From an uncultured Chloroflexota bacterium (GTDB lineage: Bacteria > Chloroflexota > Anaerolineae > Caldilineales > Caldilineaceae): 12,452 nucleotides of DNA. The notes below the pieces were generated by a model. It was not told where the DNA came from, searched no databases, and saw nothing but the letters and a program-made list of their open reading frames with translations. A program made the translations under genes and the position numbers. The stretch lies in NCBI GenBank assembly GCA_903879975.1, contig CAIRNL010000360.1, positions 1 to 12,452 on the forward strand. The letters are read 5' to 3'. Each line of letters starts with the position of its first letter. Positions within the stretch are counted from its first letter, which is position 1. Below, piece by piece: positions 1 through 7,812 of the stretch.

Positions 1-154
1 CTTTCTGCGCCGTTCACCGTACCGGACAATTGTCTCCCCAAAGACATGACTTCCGCCAGATGCAGCGGTGCCACCCGCAGCACATACTAGGGATGCATGG
101 TCTAGGACAAGCACGATGATGGGTTGTAGCGTTGTACAATCGTCTCTGGTTGAT

Positions 155-198
155 GAGGACCTATGAAGCTTCTGAGGCTGTAGGTCCTCGCCCTTTTC
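155..198 (+). terminator. Hairpin with weak T tract, possible terminator of an upstream gene
   Basis: GAGGACCTA (155-163) pairs perfectly with TAGGTCCTC (181-189) across a 17-nt loop. The loop itself contains the palindrome GAAGCTTC (165-172). The stem is followed by GCCCTTTTCC, so the T tract is only four bases long. This fits a weak intrinsic terminator for a gene ending left of the window. The T tract overlaps the -35 of the next promoter, so the hairpin may instead have a regulatory role. Confidence 0.4.
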
Positions 199-223
199 CA
201 TCCCCGATCGCCCGTGATATAAT
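195..223 (+). promoter_or_regulatory. Likely sigma70-type promoter of the sensor kinase
   Basis: A TTTCCA -35 (4/6 matches) sits 17 bp upstream of a perfect TATAAT (218-223). The -10 is preceded by TG one base away (TGATATAAT), an extended -10. Transcription would start near 230 and give a 5' leader of about 158 nt before the kinase ATG at 388. A second TATAAT (228-233) lies exactly 10 bp downstream in a direct repeat of GATATAAT, and a third is at 277-282. Which of them is used cannot be read from the sequence. Confidence 0.5.
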
Positions 224-236
224 ACGATATAATTGA

Positions 237-275
237 CGTAAGGCTGCAAAAATTCCGCACGAACGATGCCTTACG
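237..275. repeat. Inverted repeat in the kinase leader (possible operator)
   Basis: CGTAAGGC (237-244) and GCCTTACG (268-275) are perfect inverted copies separated by 23 nt. The right arm ends one base before the TATAAT at 277-282, and the left arm follows the tandem TATAAT boxes. This placement suits a regulator site or an RNA stem in the leader. Neither is proven. Confidence 0.35.
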
Positions 276-376
276 CTATAATATCGGTACCATACAATAG
301 CAGTACTGCATGGCCGCTTCCTAGAGCAGAGCATCTATCACTGCTCCGTTATCAGGCATCGACTCATGAGTGCTGC

Positions 377-383
377 GAGGAAG
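377..383 (+). promoter_or_regulatory. Ribosome binding site that decides the kinase start
   Basis: GAGGAAG lies four bases before the ATG at 388. The alternative upstream GTG at 370 has no comparable purine-rich site in front of it, so the ATG at 388 is preferred. Confidence 0.6.
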
Positions 384-387
384 ATTG

Positions 388-3300
388 ATGACAAACGATG
401 ACCAATTCCTCCCGCCACTCCACCCCCTGAACCCGTCTACACTACGAGCGGAGATGCAGCAGTTGATTCGCCAGTTGCAGGCGCGCCAGGTCGAACTGGA
501 AGCCGAGAACCAGGCACTCCGCCAGGCGCCGGTCAAATGGATAAATGGGGCAGAAGAGGAGCAGCCTGCTGATGGCGACGCAGCGCAGGCACAGCAGCAG
601 ACGCTGCAACAACGCCTCAAGGAGCAGCGCTGTCTCTACAAGATTTGCGTGCTGCTCAATCAGGATGATCTGGGGCAGGATGAACTGGCGCAAGCCATCG
701 TCGACCAGCTACCTGCCGTCTATCAGTTTCCTGCTATCGCCTGTGCAAGCCTGATCATTGGCGACCAACGTGCTGTGACGAGCAACTACCTAGCGACGCC
801 CTGGCAACAGAGCAGCATCGTACGGGCTGGAGAGTCTACATTCGGCACGCTCACAGTCGGCTACCTGGAGGAGTGCCCCACTGCCGACGAAGGTCCCTTC
901 CTCCACGAAGAGCGATCGTTCATCGACGAGGTCAGTGCGCAGGTCGGCCGTGCCCTGGAACATCGGCGCCTGCATGGAGCGCTGGCCGATCGCGCAGGCA
1001 TGCTACACTCCATCCTCACTGCCTCACAAGACATCATCTATCGCTATCGCTTCTGGCCCAAGCCTGGGTTCGACTATGTCAGCCCCGCCGTAACAGCGCT
1101 CGTGGGCTACACCCCCGAAGAGCACTATACCGACCCGGAACTGGGCATGAAACTCGTCCATCCTGACGATCGTCAGATGCTGGAAGAGATCGCGGCTGGA
1201 GTTGAATCGCGTGATCTTTTGCGCTTCACCATTCGCTGGGTGCGCAAAGATGGAGGCATCATCCATACCGAGCACCGCTGCAGCTTCATCCACGACGCCA
1301 CAGGTCGTGTCGTGGCCTACGATGGTATTGCGCGTGACGTTACGGCCCGAGTCGAGCAAGAGGCGTCAATGCGTGCCAGCGAGGAACGGTACAGGTCTCT
1401 ATTCTTGAGCAGCCTGAATGCAATTCTCATCAGCAGGGCTGATGGCAGCGTGATGGAAAGCAATCCGGCGGCTTCGGCACTTTTCGGCTGGAGCCACGAA
1501 GAGTTTGAAGACTTGGCCTATGCGTCGTTGGTCAAGCGGGATGATCTGCGCCTCAGCGAATTTTTGGTCGAACGAAGCAAGACCGGCCATGCACGGGGCG
1601 AACTGGCCTTTGTCCGCAAGGATGGCGCTACATTCGAGGGGGAAGTCTCCTCTTCGAGCTACCGGGATGCGGCGGGCAACGTCTTGGCCAGCCTTTCCGT
1701 CCACGATATCTCGGCGCGACTCGAGGTGCGTACGCAGCAGCAATATCTGGCCACTGTGCTTGCCCACATACCGGACGCCGTGATTTCCGTCGATGCCGAG
1801 TTCCGCATTTTGAGTTGGAACGCGGCGGCCGAGCATCTATATGGATGGCAGGCCGGCGACGTGCTGGGCCGGCCGTTGGGTGCTGTGATCGGCACGCACT
1901 TTGGCACGACGCATGCTGCGATCTGGCAGTCGATGGTCGAAGCCGGCGACTGGCACGGCGAATTGGAGCAGCAGCAACGAAACGGTCATACGATTCGAGT
2001 ACGGGCGGCAATTGCTGCATTACACGCAGCCGGCGGGACCCTGACCGGCTGTGTATACATCAGCCACGATATTACAGCCGAGCGCCGTGCGGAAGAGGCG
2101 CGGGTCGCCAGCGAACGCCTCTTCCGCACCCTGACCGAGAATACCAGTGACGGCGTCCTGCTGGCCGGTCTGGACCAGCAACTGCACTATGCCAGCCCAG
2201 CGGCCGTGCGCATCCTTGGCTTTCCGCTGGCCGAACTCCTGCAACCCGGCGCGATCGTGGTTCACCCCGACGATCTCGAGGCGATTGAAGCCAGTTGGCG
2301 ACAGATCAACACAACGCCTGAGCAGGCAATCCACCAGAGCTATCGTGTGCTCCACCAGGACGGGGCGTGGCGCTGGATCGAAACAACAGCGACGAATCTC
2401 TTGAGCGACCCGGTCGTACAAGCTGTTGTCGTCAACTTGCGCGATGTGACCGAACGCAAGCTGGCCGAAATCGAACTCGCCGCCAGCAATGCCCGCTTCA
2501 AATCGCTCTTTGAGAATATGCCAATGGGCGTAGTGTACCACGACCTGGATGGCCACATCACGCTCGCCAACCGCGCTGCCGAACAAATCCTCGGCCTGTC
2601 GCACGATCAACTGATGGGTCGTGCGTCGCTCGACCCACGCTGGGAAGCCGTATGCGAAGACGGCACCGTTTTTCCAGGGGACGAACATCCGGCCATGGTG
2701 GCCTTGCACACTGGCCAGATCGTTACCGACGTTCTCATGGGTGTCTACCATCCCGCCAAGGACGAACGGCGCTGGATACGCATTGCTGCTGTACCCGAAT
2801 TCCGTCCAGGTGAGATCGCACCCTATCGAGTCTTTGCCATCTTCGACGACATCACCGAACGCAGGCAGAGCGAACATGCAATTGCCGAGGCAGAGCACAT
2901 CTATCGCACCACCATCCTTGCGGCTGGCGCCGTGCCCTATCGCTACGACTATGACACCGAATCCTACACCCTCCTGCCTGTTGAAGCCGAGCAACTGACC
3001 GGTTACCCGCTGGAAGAGATCACCCCTACTCTCGTGCGCTCGATGGCGATCGAGGCGATTCCGCGCGGGCAGTATGCCGGACTGTCCGGCGCAGAGGCCA
3101 TTGCCCGTGCCCACTCTGGACAGGGTGCCTCGGTCTGGCAGTGTGACTATCGCATCCGCACACACAGCGGCGAGGAGCGCTGGCTGGCCGACAGGTCCGT
3201 CCTGGTTGCGAACGAGCAGGGCAGGAGGATTGCATCGGTCGGCATCTTGTTGGACATTACCGAGCACGTCCATGCCGAGGCAACACTGCGCGCCAGCGAG

Positions 3301-5724
3301 GAACGCTATCGCCGGCTGGCCGAGGAGCTTGAAGTACGTGTGACAGAGCGCACGGCCGAGGTGGGCGCACTCAATCAGCGACTCAACTTTCTGCTGCTCC
3401 ACACACCTGCCATCATCTATACGGCTACGCTCTGCAAGCGCAGGCTCACCACCACATTTCTCAGTGAGTCAACCTACAGGTTGTTGGGCTATCCACCGGA
3501 AGAGCACCGCAACGATCCGGATTTTTGGGCAGGCCTGATGCATCCCGACGATGCCGAATCTGAAGCCGAGTTCATTGCGGAACTGGCCGCAACAGGTAGC
3601 GCACTGTGGGAACATCGCGTCCGCCATGCGAATGGCGACTATCGCTGGCATACGACCGGCATGAACCGGCTGCAGGCGAACGCCGATCCGGCGCAGTTTA
3701 TTGGGTATTCGGTCGACATTCATGAGCGCAAGCTGGCGCTCGATGCTCTGCGTGTCTCCGAAGCGCGCTATCGCTCCGTGCTGAACAATGCTCCTGCCAA
3801 TATCACCGAAATCGATCGAAACGGCACGATCCTCTCGCAGAATCGGACGCTCCTGGGCCAGCCGGCAGGTTCATTGATCGGGCAGACACTCTTCGCAGTT
3901 GCCCCGCCAAATGCTGCGGATGCCATCCGCAATGCGCTGCATGCCATCTTTGAAGAAGGCCAAAATGTGCGCTACGAGTCCCGCTTGGAGGTAGCCCCCG
4001 GCAACGCCCGGCACTTTGTCAGTTATGCAGGCCGCATCGAGGGCGACCACATCGATGCGGCGGTGATCGTAACGATGGATATCACGGATCGCAAGGCAGC
4101 GGAGGCCGAACTTCAGCGGCAGCGCGATTTTGCCCAGCAGGTCATGGATACAATGGGGGAGGGTCTCGTGATCAGCGATCGCGACCATCGTGCCGAATAT
4201 GTGAATCCGCGCATGGCACAGATGCTCGAGTTTTCCCCTGCAGAACTGCTGGGCAAAACCATGGATGACTTTATACCGTCAGAAGCGTGGCCAGGGCTGG
4301 CGGAGATGCTGGCCGAACACCTGCCGGAGGACACCTATCAATACGAGTTGGGCGTCAGAACACGCTCCGGGCGCATCGTACCGATGTTGGTTTCCTCTGT
4401 GCCGCGCTGGGAGAACGGCGAACTGGCAGGACACATTGCCATCTTCACCGACTTGACGCGCGTCAAGCAAATCGAGTCCGATCTGCGCCGCAGCAGCGAT
4501 GAATTGAGCGCAGCCAACGTTGCGATCAAACAGGCCATGCAGATGAAGGACGAGTTCCTGGCCAGTATGAGCCACGAGTTGCGTACGCCGCTGACTGGCA
4601 TTCTCGGCCTTTCCGAATCGCTCCAACTGCAAACAGCAGGAACTCTCAACGAGCGCCAACTGCGCGCGGTATCCTATATCTGGGAGAGCGGTCAGCACCT
4701 GCTCGAGCTGATCAATGACATCCTCGACCTCTCCAAGCTGTCAGCAAATCAACTCGAACTGGATCCAGTACCCTGTGCGGTCCGTCAGATTTGCGAAGCG
4801 AGCCTGACCCTCGTCAAAGGCATGGCGGCCAAGAAGAGCCAATCCATCGCATTGGACATCGAGCCAGAGGGGATTGTCTTGCTCGCCGATGTGCGGCGCC
4901 TGAAGCAGATGCTTGTCAATTTGTTGAGCAATGCCATCAAGTTTACGCCAAATGGCGGCGAATTGGGGCTGCACGTGCGCGGCGATCTGACGCGCCAGGT
5001 AGTGGAATTCTGTGTCTGGGACAAGGGCATCGGCATCGCTGCCAAAGACTTACCACGAATCTTCGAAGCCTTCACCCAGGTCGACAGCAGCCTGACTCGC
5101 CAGCAGCCAGGGTCGGGACTTGGCCTTGCGTTGGTACAGCGGATGGCTCGCCTGCACGGCGGCACGATCGAGGTAAGCAGCGAACTCGGCGCCGGCAGCG
5201 AGTTCACGCTGACCTTGCCCTGGCTGAACGCCCAGGAATTTCAGGCGCCACCACCATCCGCTCCGGTGTTTGCGGTCACCCGCGCGCCCGATCAGCCGGA
5301 GGCGCCGATGGAGGAGCCGCCCGTGATCAGGCGCCTGCTCGTGGCCGAGAATGATCCCGTCAACGCCGAAATGTTACTCGAACTCCTGACTGCGCAGGGC
5401 TATTCTGTCGCTGTAGCTTCCGATGGTCTGGAGGTACTGCAGATGGCATCGAGTTTTGCGCCCGAACTGATCTTGATGGATATCCGCATGCCGCGGATGA
5501 ATGGAATTGAGGCGATCTGCCGCTTGCGGGTACATCCTGATCCCAAGGTAGCCACAGCGCCAATCATTGCACTGACGGCACAAGCGATGGAAGGCGATGC
5601 CGAGCGCTGTCTGGCGGCCGGTGCATCTACCTATCTCGTCAAACCGTTCAACATACGCGTTCTGCTGGCCACCATTGCGGAACAACTTGCGGCAAAAGGC
5701 GCATCATCTAGTCCGATGACCTGA
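388..5724 (+). CDS. Giant soluble multi-PAS hybrid histidine kinase with C-terminal receiver
   Basis: This is a cytoplasmic sensor kinase of about 1778 residues (numbered from the ATG at 388) with no signal peptide or membrane segment. A short coiled coil (about 18-45) is followed by a GAF-like domain (about 75-196). Nine PAS-like units follow at roughly 204-322, 334-446, 452-568, 577-691, 702-826, 838-961, 1000-1115, 1128-1236 and 1250-1358, most ending in a D-[IV]-T-x-R/E PAC signature. HisKA carries SMSHELRTP with the phosphoacceptor His near 1396. HATPase (about 1501-1611) shows the N box NLLSNAIKFTP, DKGIGIA, IFEAF and GSGLGLALV. The receiver (about 1646-1770) has acceptor Asp near 1698 (LILMDIRMP) and the Lys of YLVKPF. 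Its acidic pocket reads AENDP instead of the usual VEDNP, so the second acidic position is Asn. The signal and the downstream partner are unknown. The next gene has its own promoter-like region, so this gene is probably monocistronic. Confidence 0.95.
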   Translation: MTNDDQFLPPLHPLNPSTLRAEMQQLIRQLQARQVELEAENQALRQAPVKWINGAEEEQPADGDAAQAQQQTLQQRLKEQRCLYKICVLLNQDDLGQDELAQAIVDQLPAVYQFPAIACASLIIGDQRAVTSNYLATPWQQSSIVRAGESTFGTLTVGYLEECPTADEGPFLHEERSFIDEVSAQVGRALEHRRLHGALADRAGMLHSILTASQDIIYRYRFWPKPGFDYVSPAVTALVGYTPEEHYTDPELGMKLVHPDDRQMLEEIAAGVESRDLLRFTIRWVRKDGGIIHTEHRCSFIHDATGRVVAYDGIARDVTARVEQEASMRASEERYRSLFLSSLNAILISRADGSVMESNPAASALFGWSHEEFEDLAYASLVKRDDLRLSEFLVERSKTGHARGELAFVRKDGATFEGEVSSSSYRDAAGNVLASLSVHDISARLEVRTQQQYLATVLAHIPDAVISVDAEFRILSWNAAAEHLYGWQAGDVLGRPLGAVIGTHFGTTHAAIWQSMVEAGDWHGELEQQQRNGHTIRVRAAIAALHAAGGTLTGCVYISHDITAERRAEEARVASERLFRTLTENTSDGVLLAGLDQQLHYASPAAVRILGFPLAELLQPGAIVVHPDDLEAIEASWRQINTTPEQAIHQSYRVLHQDGAWRWIETTATNLLSDPVVQAVVVNLRDVTERKLAEIELAASNARFKSLFENMPMGVVYHDLDGHITLANRAAEQILGLSHDQLMGRASLDPRWEAVCEDGTVFPGDEHPAMVALHTGQIVTDVLMGVYHPAKDERRWIRIAAVPEFRPGEIAPYRVFAIFDDITERRQSEHAIAEAEHIYRTTILAAGAVPYRYDYDTESYTLLPVEAEQLTGYPLEEITPTLVRSMAIEAIPRGQYAGLSGAEAIARAHSGQGASVWQCDYRIRTHSGEERWLADRSVLVANEQGRRIASVGILLDITEHVHAEATLRASEERYRRLAEELEVRVTERTAEVGALNQRLNFLLLHTPAIIYTATLCKRRLTTTFLSESTYRLLGYPPEEHRNDPDFWAGLMHPDDAESEAEFIAELAATGSALWEHRVRHANGDYRWHTTGMNRLQANADPAQFIGYSVDIHERKLALDALRVSEARYRSVLNNAPANITEIDRNGTILSQNRTLLGQPAGSLIGQTLFAVAPPNAADAIRNALHAIFEEGQNVRYESRLEVAPGNARHFVSYAGRIEGDHIDAAVIVTMDITDRKAAEAELQRQRDFAQQVMDTMGEGLVISDRDHRAEYVNPRMAQMLEFSPAELLGKTMDDFIPSEAWPGLAEMLAEHLPEDTYQYELGVRTRSGRIVPMLVSSVPRWENGELAGHIAIFTDLTRVKQIESDLRRSSDELSAANVAIKQAMQMKDEFLASMSHELRTPLTGILGLSESLQLQTAGTLNERQLRAVSYIWESGQHLLELINDILDLSKLSANQLELDPVPCAVRQICEASLTLVKGMAAKKSQSIALDIEPEGIVLLADVRRLKQMLVNLLSNAIKFTPNGGELGLHVRGDLTRQVVEFCVWDKGIGIAAKDLPRIFEAFTQVDSSLTRQQPGSGLGLALVQRMARLHGGTIEVSSELGAGSEFTLTLPWLNAQEFQAPPPSAPVFAVTRAPDQPEAPMEEPPVIRRLLVAENDPVNAEMLLELLTAQGYSVAVASDGLEVLQMASSFAPELILMDIRMPRMNGIEAICRLRVHPDPKVATAPIIALTAQAMEGDAERCLAAGASTYLVKPFNIRVLLATIAEQLAAKGASSSPMT

Positions 5725-5765
5725 TGGCTGAGCTAAAAGGTCTGCCCGCCTACATACCTCCGCCG

Positions 5766-5792
5766 GTAGAGCGATTTGGCAAATCGCTCTAC
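5766..5792. repeat. Perfect 12-bp inverted repeat with 3-nt loop after the kinase gene
   Basis: GTAGAGCGATTT (5766-5777) pairs without mismatch with AAATCGCTCTAC (5781-5792) around a GGC loop. It lies 42 bp after the kinase stop. No T run follows on either strand, so it is not a classic intrinsic terminator. It could be a factor-dependent 3' end, an mRNA-stabilising hairpin or a copy of a dispersed palindromic repeat. Confidence 0.7.
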
Positions 5793-5802
5793 TGCATGAC
5801 AG

Positions 5803-5824
5803 TTCTGACAAACTTCTGACACAC
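5803..5824 (+). promoter_or_regulatory. Tandem 11-bp direct repeat upstream of hsp20 (possible OmpR/PhoB-type site)
   Basis: TTCTGACAAAC (5803-5813) is followed directly by TTCTGACACAC (5814-5824), giving TTCTGACA twice with an 11-bp period (one helical turn). A further TGACA lies at 5797-5801. The -10-like GATACT/TACTAT boxes (5844-5851) follow 19-20 bp downstream, so the repeat sits just upstream of the -35 region. Head-to-tail repeats with an 11-bp period are the usual binding pattern of winged-helix OmpR/PhoB-family response regulators. The regulator itself is not in this window. Confidence 0.45.
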
Positions 5825-5843
5825 GGCTTTAACCGGTCGGCGC

Positions 5844-5851
5844 GATACTAT
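5844..5851 (+). promoter_or_regulatory. Candidate -10 region of the hsp20 promoter
   Basis: The stretch GATACTAT contains two overlapping 4/6 matches to TATAAT. No good -35 lies at the right distance, which fits an activated promoter that depends on the 11-bp repeats upstream. Neither a CIRCE element nor a HAIR element was seen between the kinase and hsp20. Confidence 0.3.
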
Positions 5852-5917
5852 CAGTAGGCAAGCACCCAATTGTGGTGATGGAGCATACGTCCCTGGTTCA
5901 TCTATGGAGGTAACGCC

Positions 5918-6376
5918 ATGACAAGTATTTCACGTTGGGAACCCTACCGCGAGCTGGCGACTATGCGCCAGATGTTGGACCGCTACTTCGACGACGATTT
6001 TGCCCGTTTCCCGGCCCTGTGGGAACGCCAGCCGGGTGCCATGAGTCTGGCGCTCGACGTGGTCGAGCAGGAAGAAGCCTTCATCGTCAAAGCGTCGATT
6101 CCCGGCGTGCCGGCCGACGATGTCGAGATCACGCTGACCGACAATGTGCTCACGATTAAGGGCGAGATGAAGGGAGACAAGGAGGTCAAGGAAGCCAACT
6201 ATCACCTGCGCGAGCGGCGTTTTGGCTCTTTCCTGCGCAGTGTGACGCTGCCCACAGCGGTCGACGCCGACAAGATCGAGGCAATCAACGAGAACGGCGT
6301 GCTGACACTGACGCTGCCCAAGGCCGAGGCGGTCAAACCCAAGAAAATCGAAGTGAAGAAGATTGTGAACGCATAG
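5918..6376 (+). CDS. Small heat shock protein, Hsp20/alpha-crystallin family
   Basis: This is a 152-residue ATP-independent holdase chaperone that would bind unfolding proteins in the cytoplasm and form oligomers. The N-terminal arm (about 1-43) is aromatic and charged, starting SRWEPYRELATMRQMLDRYF. The alpha-crystallin domain (about 44-140) shows the family landmarks: LDVVEQEEAFIVKASIPGV near its start, DNVLTIKGE, the loop YHLRERRFGSFLRSVTLP, and the C-terminal signature NGVLTLTLPK. The tail carries the I-x-V motif KIEVKK used in oligomer contacts. Length is typical of bacterial class A small Hsps. The start is firm: GGAGG at 5906-5910 lies seven bases before the ATG. The gene appears to be monocistronic, with an intrinsic terminator right after its stop and a tandem-repeat promoter region upstream. 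Confidence 0.96.
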   Translation: MTSISRWEPYRELATMRQMLDRYFDDDFARFPALWERQPGAMSLALDVVEQEEAFIVKASIPGVPADDVEITLTDNVLTIKGEMKGDKEVKEANYHLRERRFGSFLRSVTLPTAVDADKIEAINENGVLTLTLPKAEAVKPKKIEVKKIVNA

Positions 6377-6381
6377 TTCCC

Positions 6382-6413
6382 AAGGGCGCCAGCGCACTGG
6401 CGCCCTTTCTCTT
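6382..6413 (+). terminator. Intrinsic terminator after hsp20
   Basis: An 11-bp perfect stem, AAGGGCGCCAG (6382-6392) with CTGGCGCCCTT (6397-6407), closes a CGCA tetraloop and runs into the T-rich tail TTTCTCTT. It begins five bases after the hsp20 TAG. Confidence 0.9.
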
Positions 6414-6531
6414 GCCCCATTCAGCAGCAAACCCTGTACAAAAGTCCGTCTCAAGCCAAAACCTATGCCGGCAAAGGTGGTGATGGGTTCCCTGGCAGTG
6501 CCCGCGCGGCTGCACCGGAGATGTGTGGAAA

Positions 6532-6562
6532 GTGCCAGAATCCGGGAGAGATGGGGTACAAT
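6532..6562 (+). promoter_or_regulatory. Weak candidate promoter for the amidohydrolase-permease unit
   Basis: TACAAT at 6557-6562 (5/6 match to TATAAT) is embedded in a G-rich stretch. The best upstream -35 is GTGCCA (6532-6537, 4/6) with a long 19-bp spacer. A start near 6569 would exclude the upstream GTG at 6523 and supports the ATG at 6607. Confidence 0.3.
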
Positions 6563-6606
6563 GGGGTGGTCAAGCGATCCTGTTCATTCACCCAACGGAC
6601 GATGCC

Positions 6607-7809
6607 ATGACCACGCCAACCGACATCCTCATGCAGGCCCAGGCTCTGGCTGGCCAATTGACCGCCTGGCGCCGTGATTTCCACATGCACCCGGAGCTGA
6701 GCTTTCGGGAGGAACGCACCGCCACGATCGTGGCCGGCCATCTGGCTGCGCTCGGCATCGAAACGCAGAGCGGCGTCGGCAAAACCGGCGTCATCGGCTG
6801 CCTGGGCGACGGCGGCCCGGTGATCGCCATTCGCGCCGACATGGACGCTCTCCCTATCCAGGAAGAGAACGATGTGGCGTACGCCTCCCAGGCGTCAGGT
6901 GTGATGCATGCGTGCGGCCACGATGCGCACACAGCCATTTTGTTGGGCGTCGCCACGATCCTTGCGCGCATGCCCGACCGGCCTGCCGGCCAGGTGCGCT
7001 TTCTCTTCCAGCCCAGCGAGGAAGACAGCGACGACGAGAATAAATCCGGCGCGACGCGCATGATCGAAGACAACGCACTCGACGGCGTCGACAGGATCAT
7101 TGCCTTGCACGTCGCCAGCGACATTCCGACCCGGCGTATCGCGATTGTGGACGGCCCAGCCAGCGCCAACGAAGATTCGTTCGAAATCTGGCTGCGTGGC
7201 ACCGGTGGGCACGGCGCGTTCCCGCACCAGGCCGTCGACCCGACCTTCATCTTGGCGCAGGTGCTGAACTCTATCCATGGCATCCGTGCGCGGCGTATCG
7301 ACCCCACCAAGGCGGCGGCGCTCTCCATCGGCATGATTCTGGCCGGCGCTGCATCGAACGTCATTCCCAGCCATGTCTATCTGGCCGGCACCATGCGCAG
7401 CTTCCACGACGACGTCCGCCAGCAACTGTGCGACGAGTTGGGCAAAGTGCTTGAGATCAGTCGCGTGCTGGGCGGCGATTTCGAGATCAAGCTGTGGCCA
7501 GGATATCCGGCCATGGTCAACGATGTCGACGTAGCGCGTCTGGTGCGTGTCTCGACGCGTGATCTGGTCGGCGCACACGCGCTGATCGAAGTCGAGCCGA
7601 TGATGGCAGCGGAGGACTTCAGCTTCATGACGCGCCAGGCAGCAGGGGCTATGTTTCATCTTGGTGCAAAGAAAGATTCCACCGATCGGCCACATCACAC
7701 GCCGATCTTTGACATTGATGAATCGGCCATGCCGCTGGGTGCCGCGGTGCTGGCCGACGTTGCATGCCGGTTGCTGCGCCAGAAGGCCAGCCAATCGCTG
7801 CGCCAATAG
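6607..7809 (+). CDS. M20D-type metal-dependent amidohydrolase (hippurate/N-acyl amino acid hydrolase-like)
   Basis: This is a roughly 400-residue cytoplasmic hydrolase of the M20 peptidase/aminoacylase superfamily, expected to cleave an amide bond in an N-acyl amino acid or similar small compound with a dinuclear metal centre. Visible landmarks are HMHPELSF (His26/His28), IRADMDALP, the metal motif HACGHD (Cys103, His105), the FQPSEE Glu pair (138-139), LHV (His168), GGHGAFPH in the dimerisation lid domain (His202), PMMAAEDFSF, and the late His pair RPHHTP (363-364). All usual catalytic and metal positions are present. The acidic stretch EEDSDDENKSG after the Glu pair is slightly longer than I expect. 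The ATG at 6607 matches the family N-terminus. A GTG at 6523 would add 28 residues without domain character. The true substrate cannot be read from sequence. The permease gene starts 3 bp after the stop. Confidence 0.93.
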   Translation: MTTPTDILMQAQALAGQLTAWRRDFHMHPELSFREERTATIVAGHLAALGIETQSGVGKTGVIGCLGDGGPVIAIRADMDALPIQEENDVAYASQASGVMHACGHDAHTAILLGVATILARMPDRPAGQVRFLFQPSEEDSDDENKSGATRMIEDNALDGVDRIIALHVASDIPTRRIAIVDGPASANEDSFEIWLRGTGGHGAFPHQAVDPTFILAQVLNSIHGIRARRIDPTKAAALSIGMILAGAASNVIPSHVYLAGTMRSFHDDVRQQLCDELGKVLEISRVLGGDFEIKLWPGYPAMVNDVDVARLVRVSTRDLVGAHALIEVEPMMAAEDFSFMTRQAAGAMFHLGAKKDSTDRPHHTPIFDIDESAMPLGAAVLADVACRLLRQKASQSLRQ

Positions 7810-7812
7810 CTG

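Larger units (their letters stand above)
1..387. other. Non-coding leader upstream of the sensor kinase
   Basis: No convincing gene is visible here. Frame +1 is open from the window edge to a TAG at 88-90 (29 codons) and could be the tail of an upstream gene, but nothing in its translation is recognisable. The stretch contains the 10-bp palindrome GACAATTGTC (25-34), a hairpin (155-189), an extended -10 promoter (195-223), a second TATAAT ten bases later (228-233), an inverted repeat (237-275), a third TATAAT (277-282) and a TACAAT (293-298). I read it as the intergenic regulatory region of the kinase gene. Confidence 0.6.

Noticed and set aside
3290..3390. Possible second kinase hidden in the middle of the large protein (linker between PAS 6 and PAS 7)
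   Set aside because: The linker is only a coiled coil (SEERYRRLAEELEVRVTER). No His phosphoacceptor motif or ATPase boxes occur there.
2020..3402. Long (460-codon) open frame on the minus strand inside the kinase gene
   Set aside because: It lies fully antisense to conserved PAS domains, its translation has no recognisable domain, and long antisense frames are expected from the codon bias of this GC-rich gene.
5725..5917. CIRCE or HAIR heat-shock operator upstream of hsp20
   Set aside because: I looked for TTAGCACTC-N9-GAGTGCTAA and CTTGAGT-N7-ACTCAAG and found neither. 'AAGCACCC' near 5860 has no partner arm.
6523..6606. Upstream GTG start adding 28 residues to the amidohydrolase
   Set aside because: The extra residues have no domain character, the ATG at 6607 fits the family N-terminus, and the candidate -10 at 6557 lies inside the extension.
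6895..7806. 303-codon minus-strand frame opposite the amidohydrolase
   Set aside because: The plus strand carries all metal and catalytic motifs of M20D. The minus translation is a His/Arg/Ala-rich shadow without family features.
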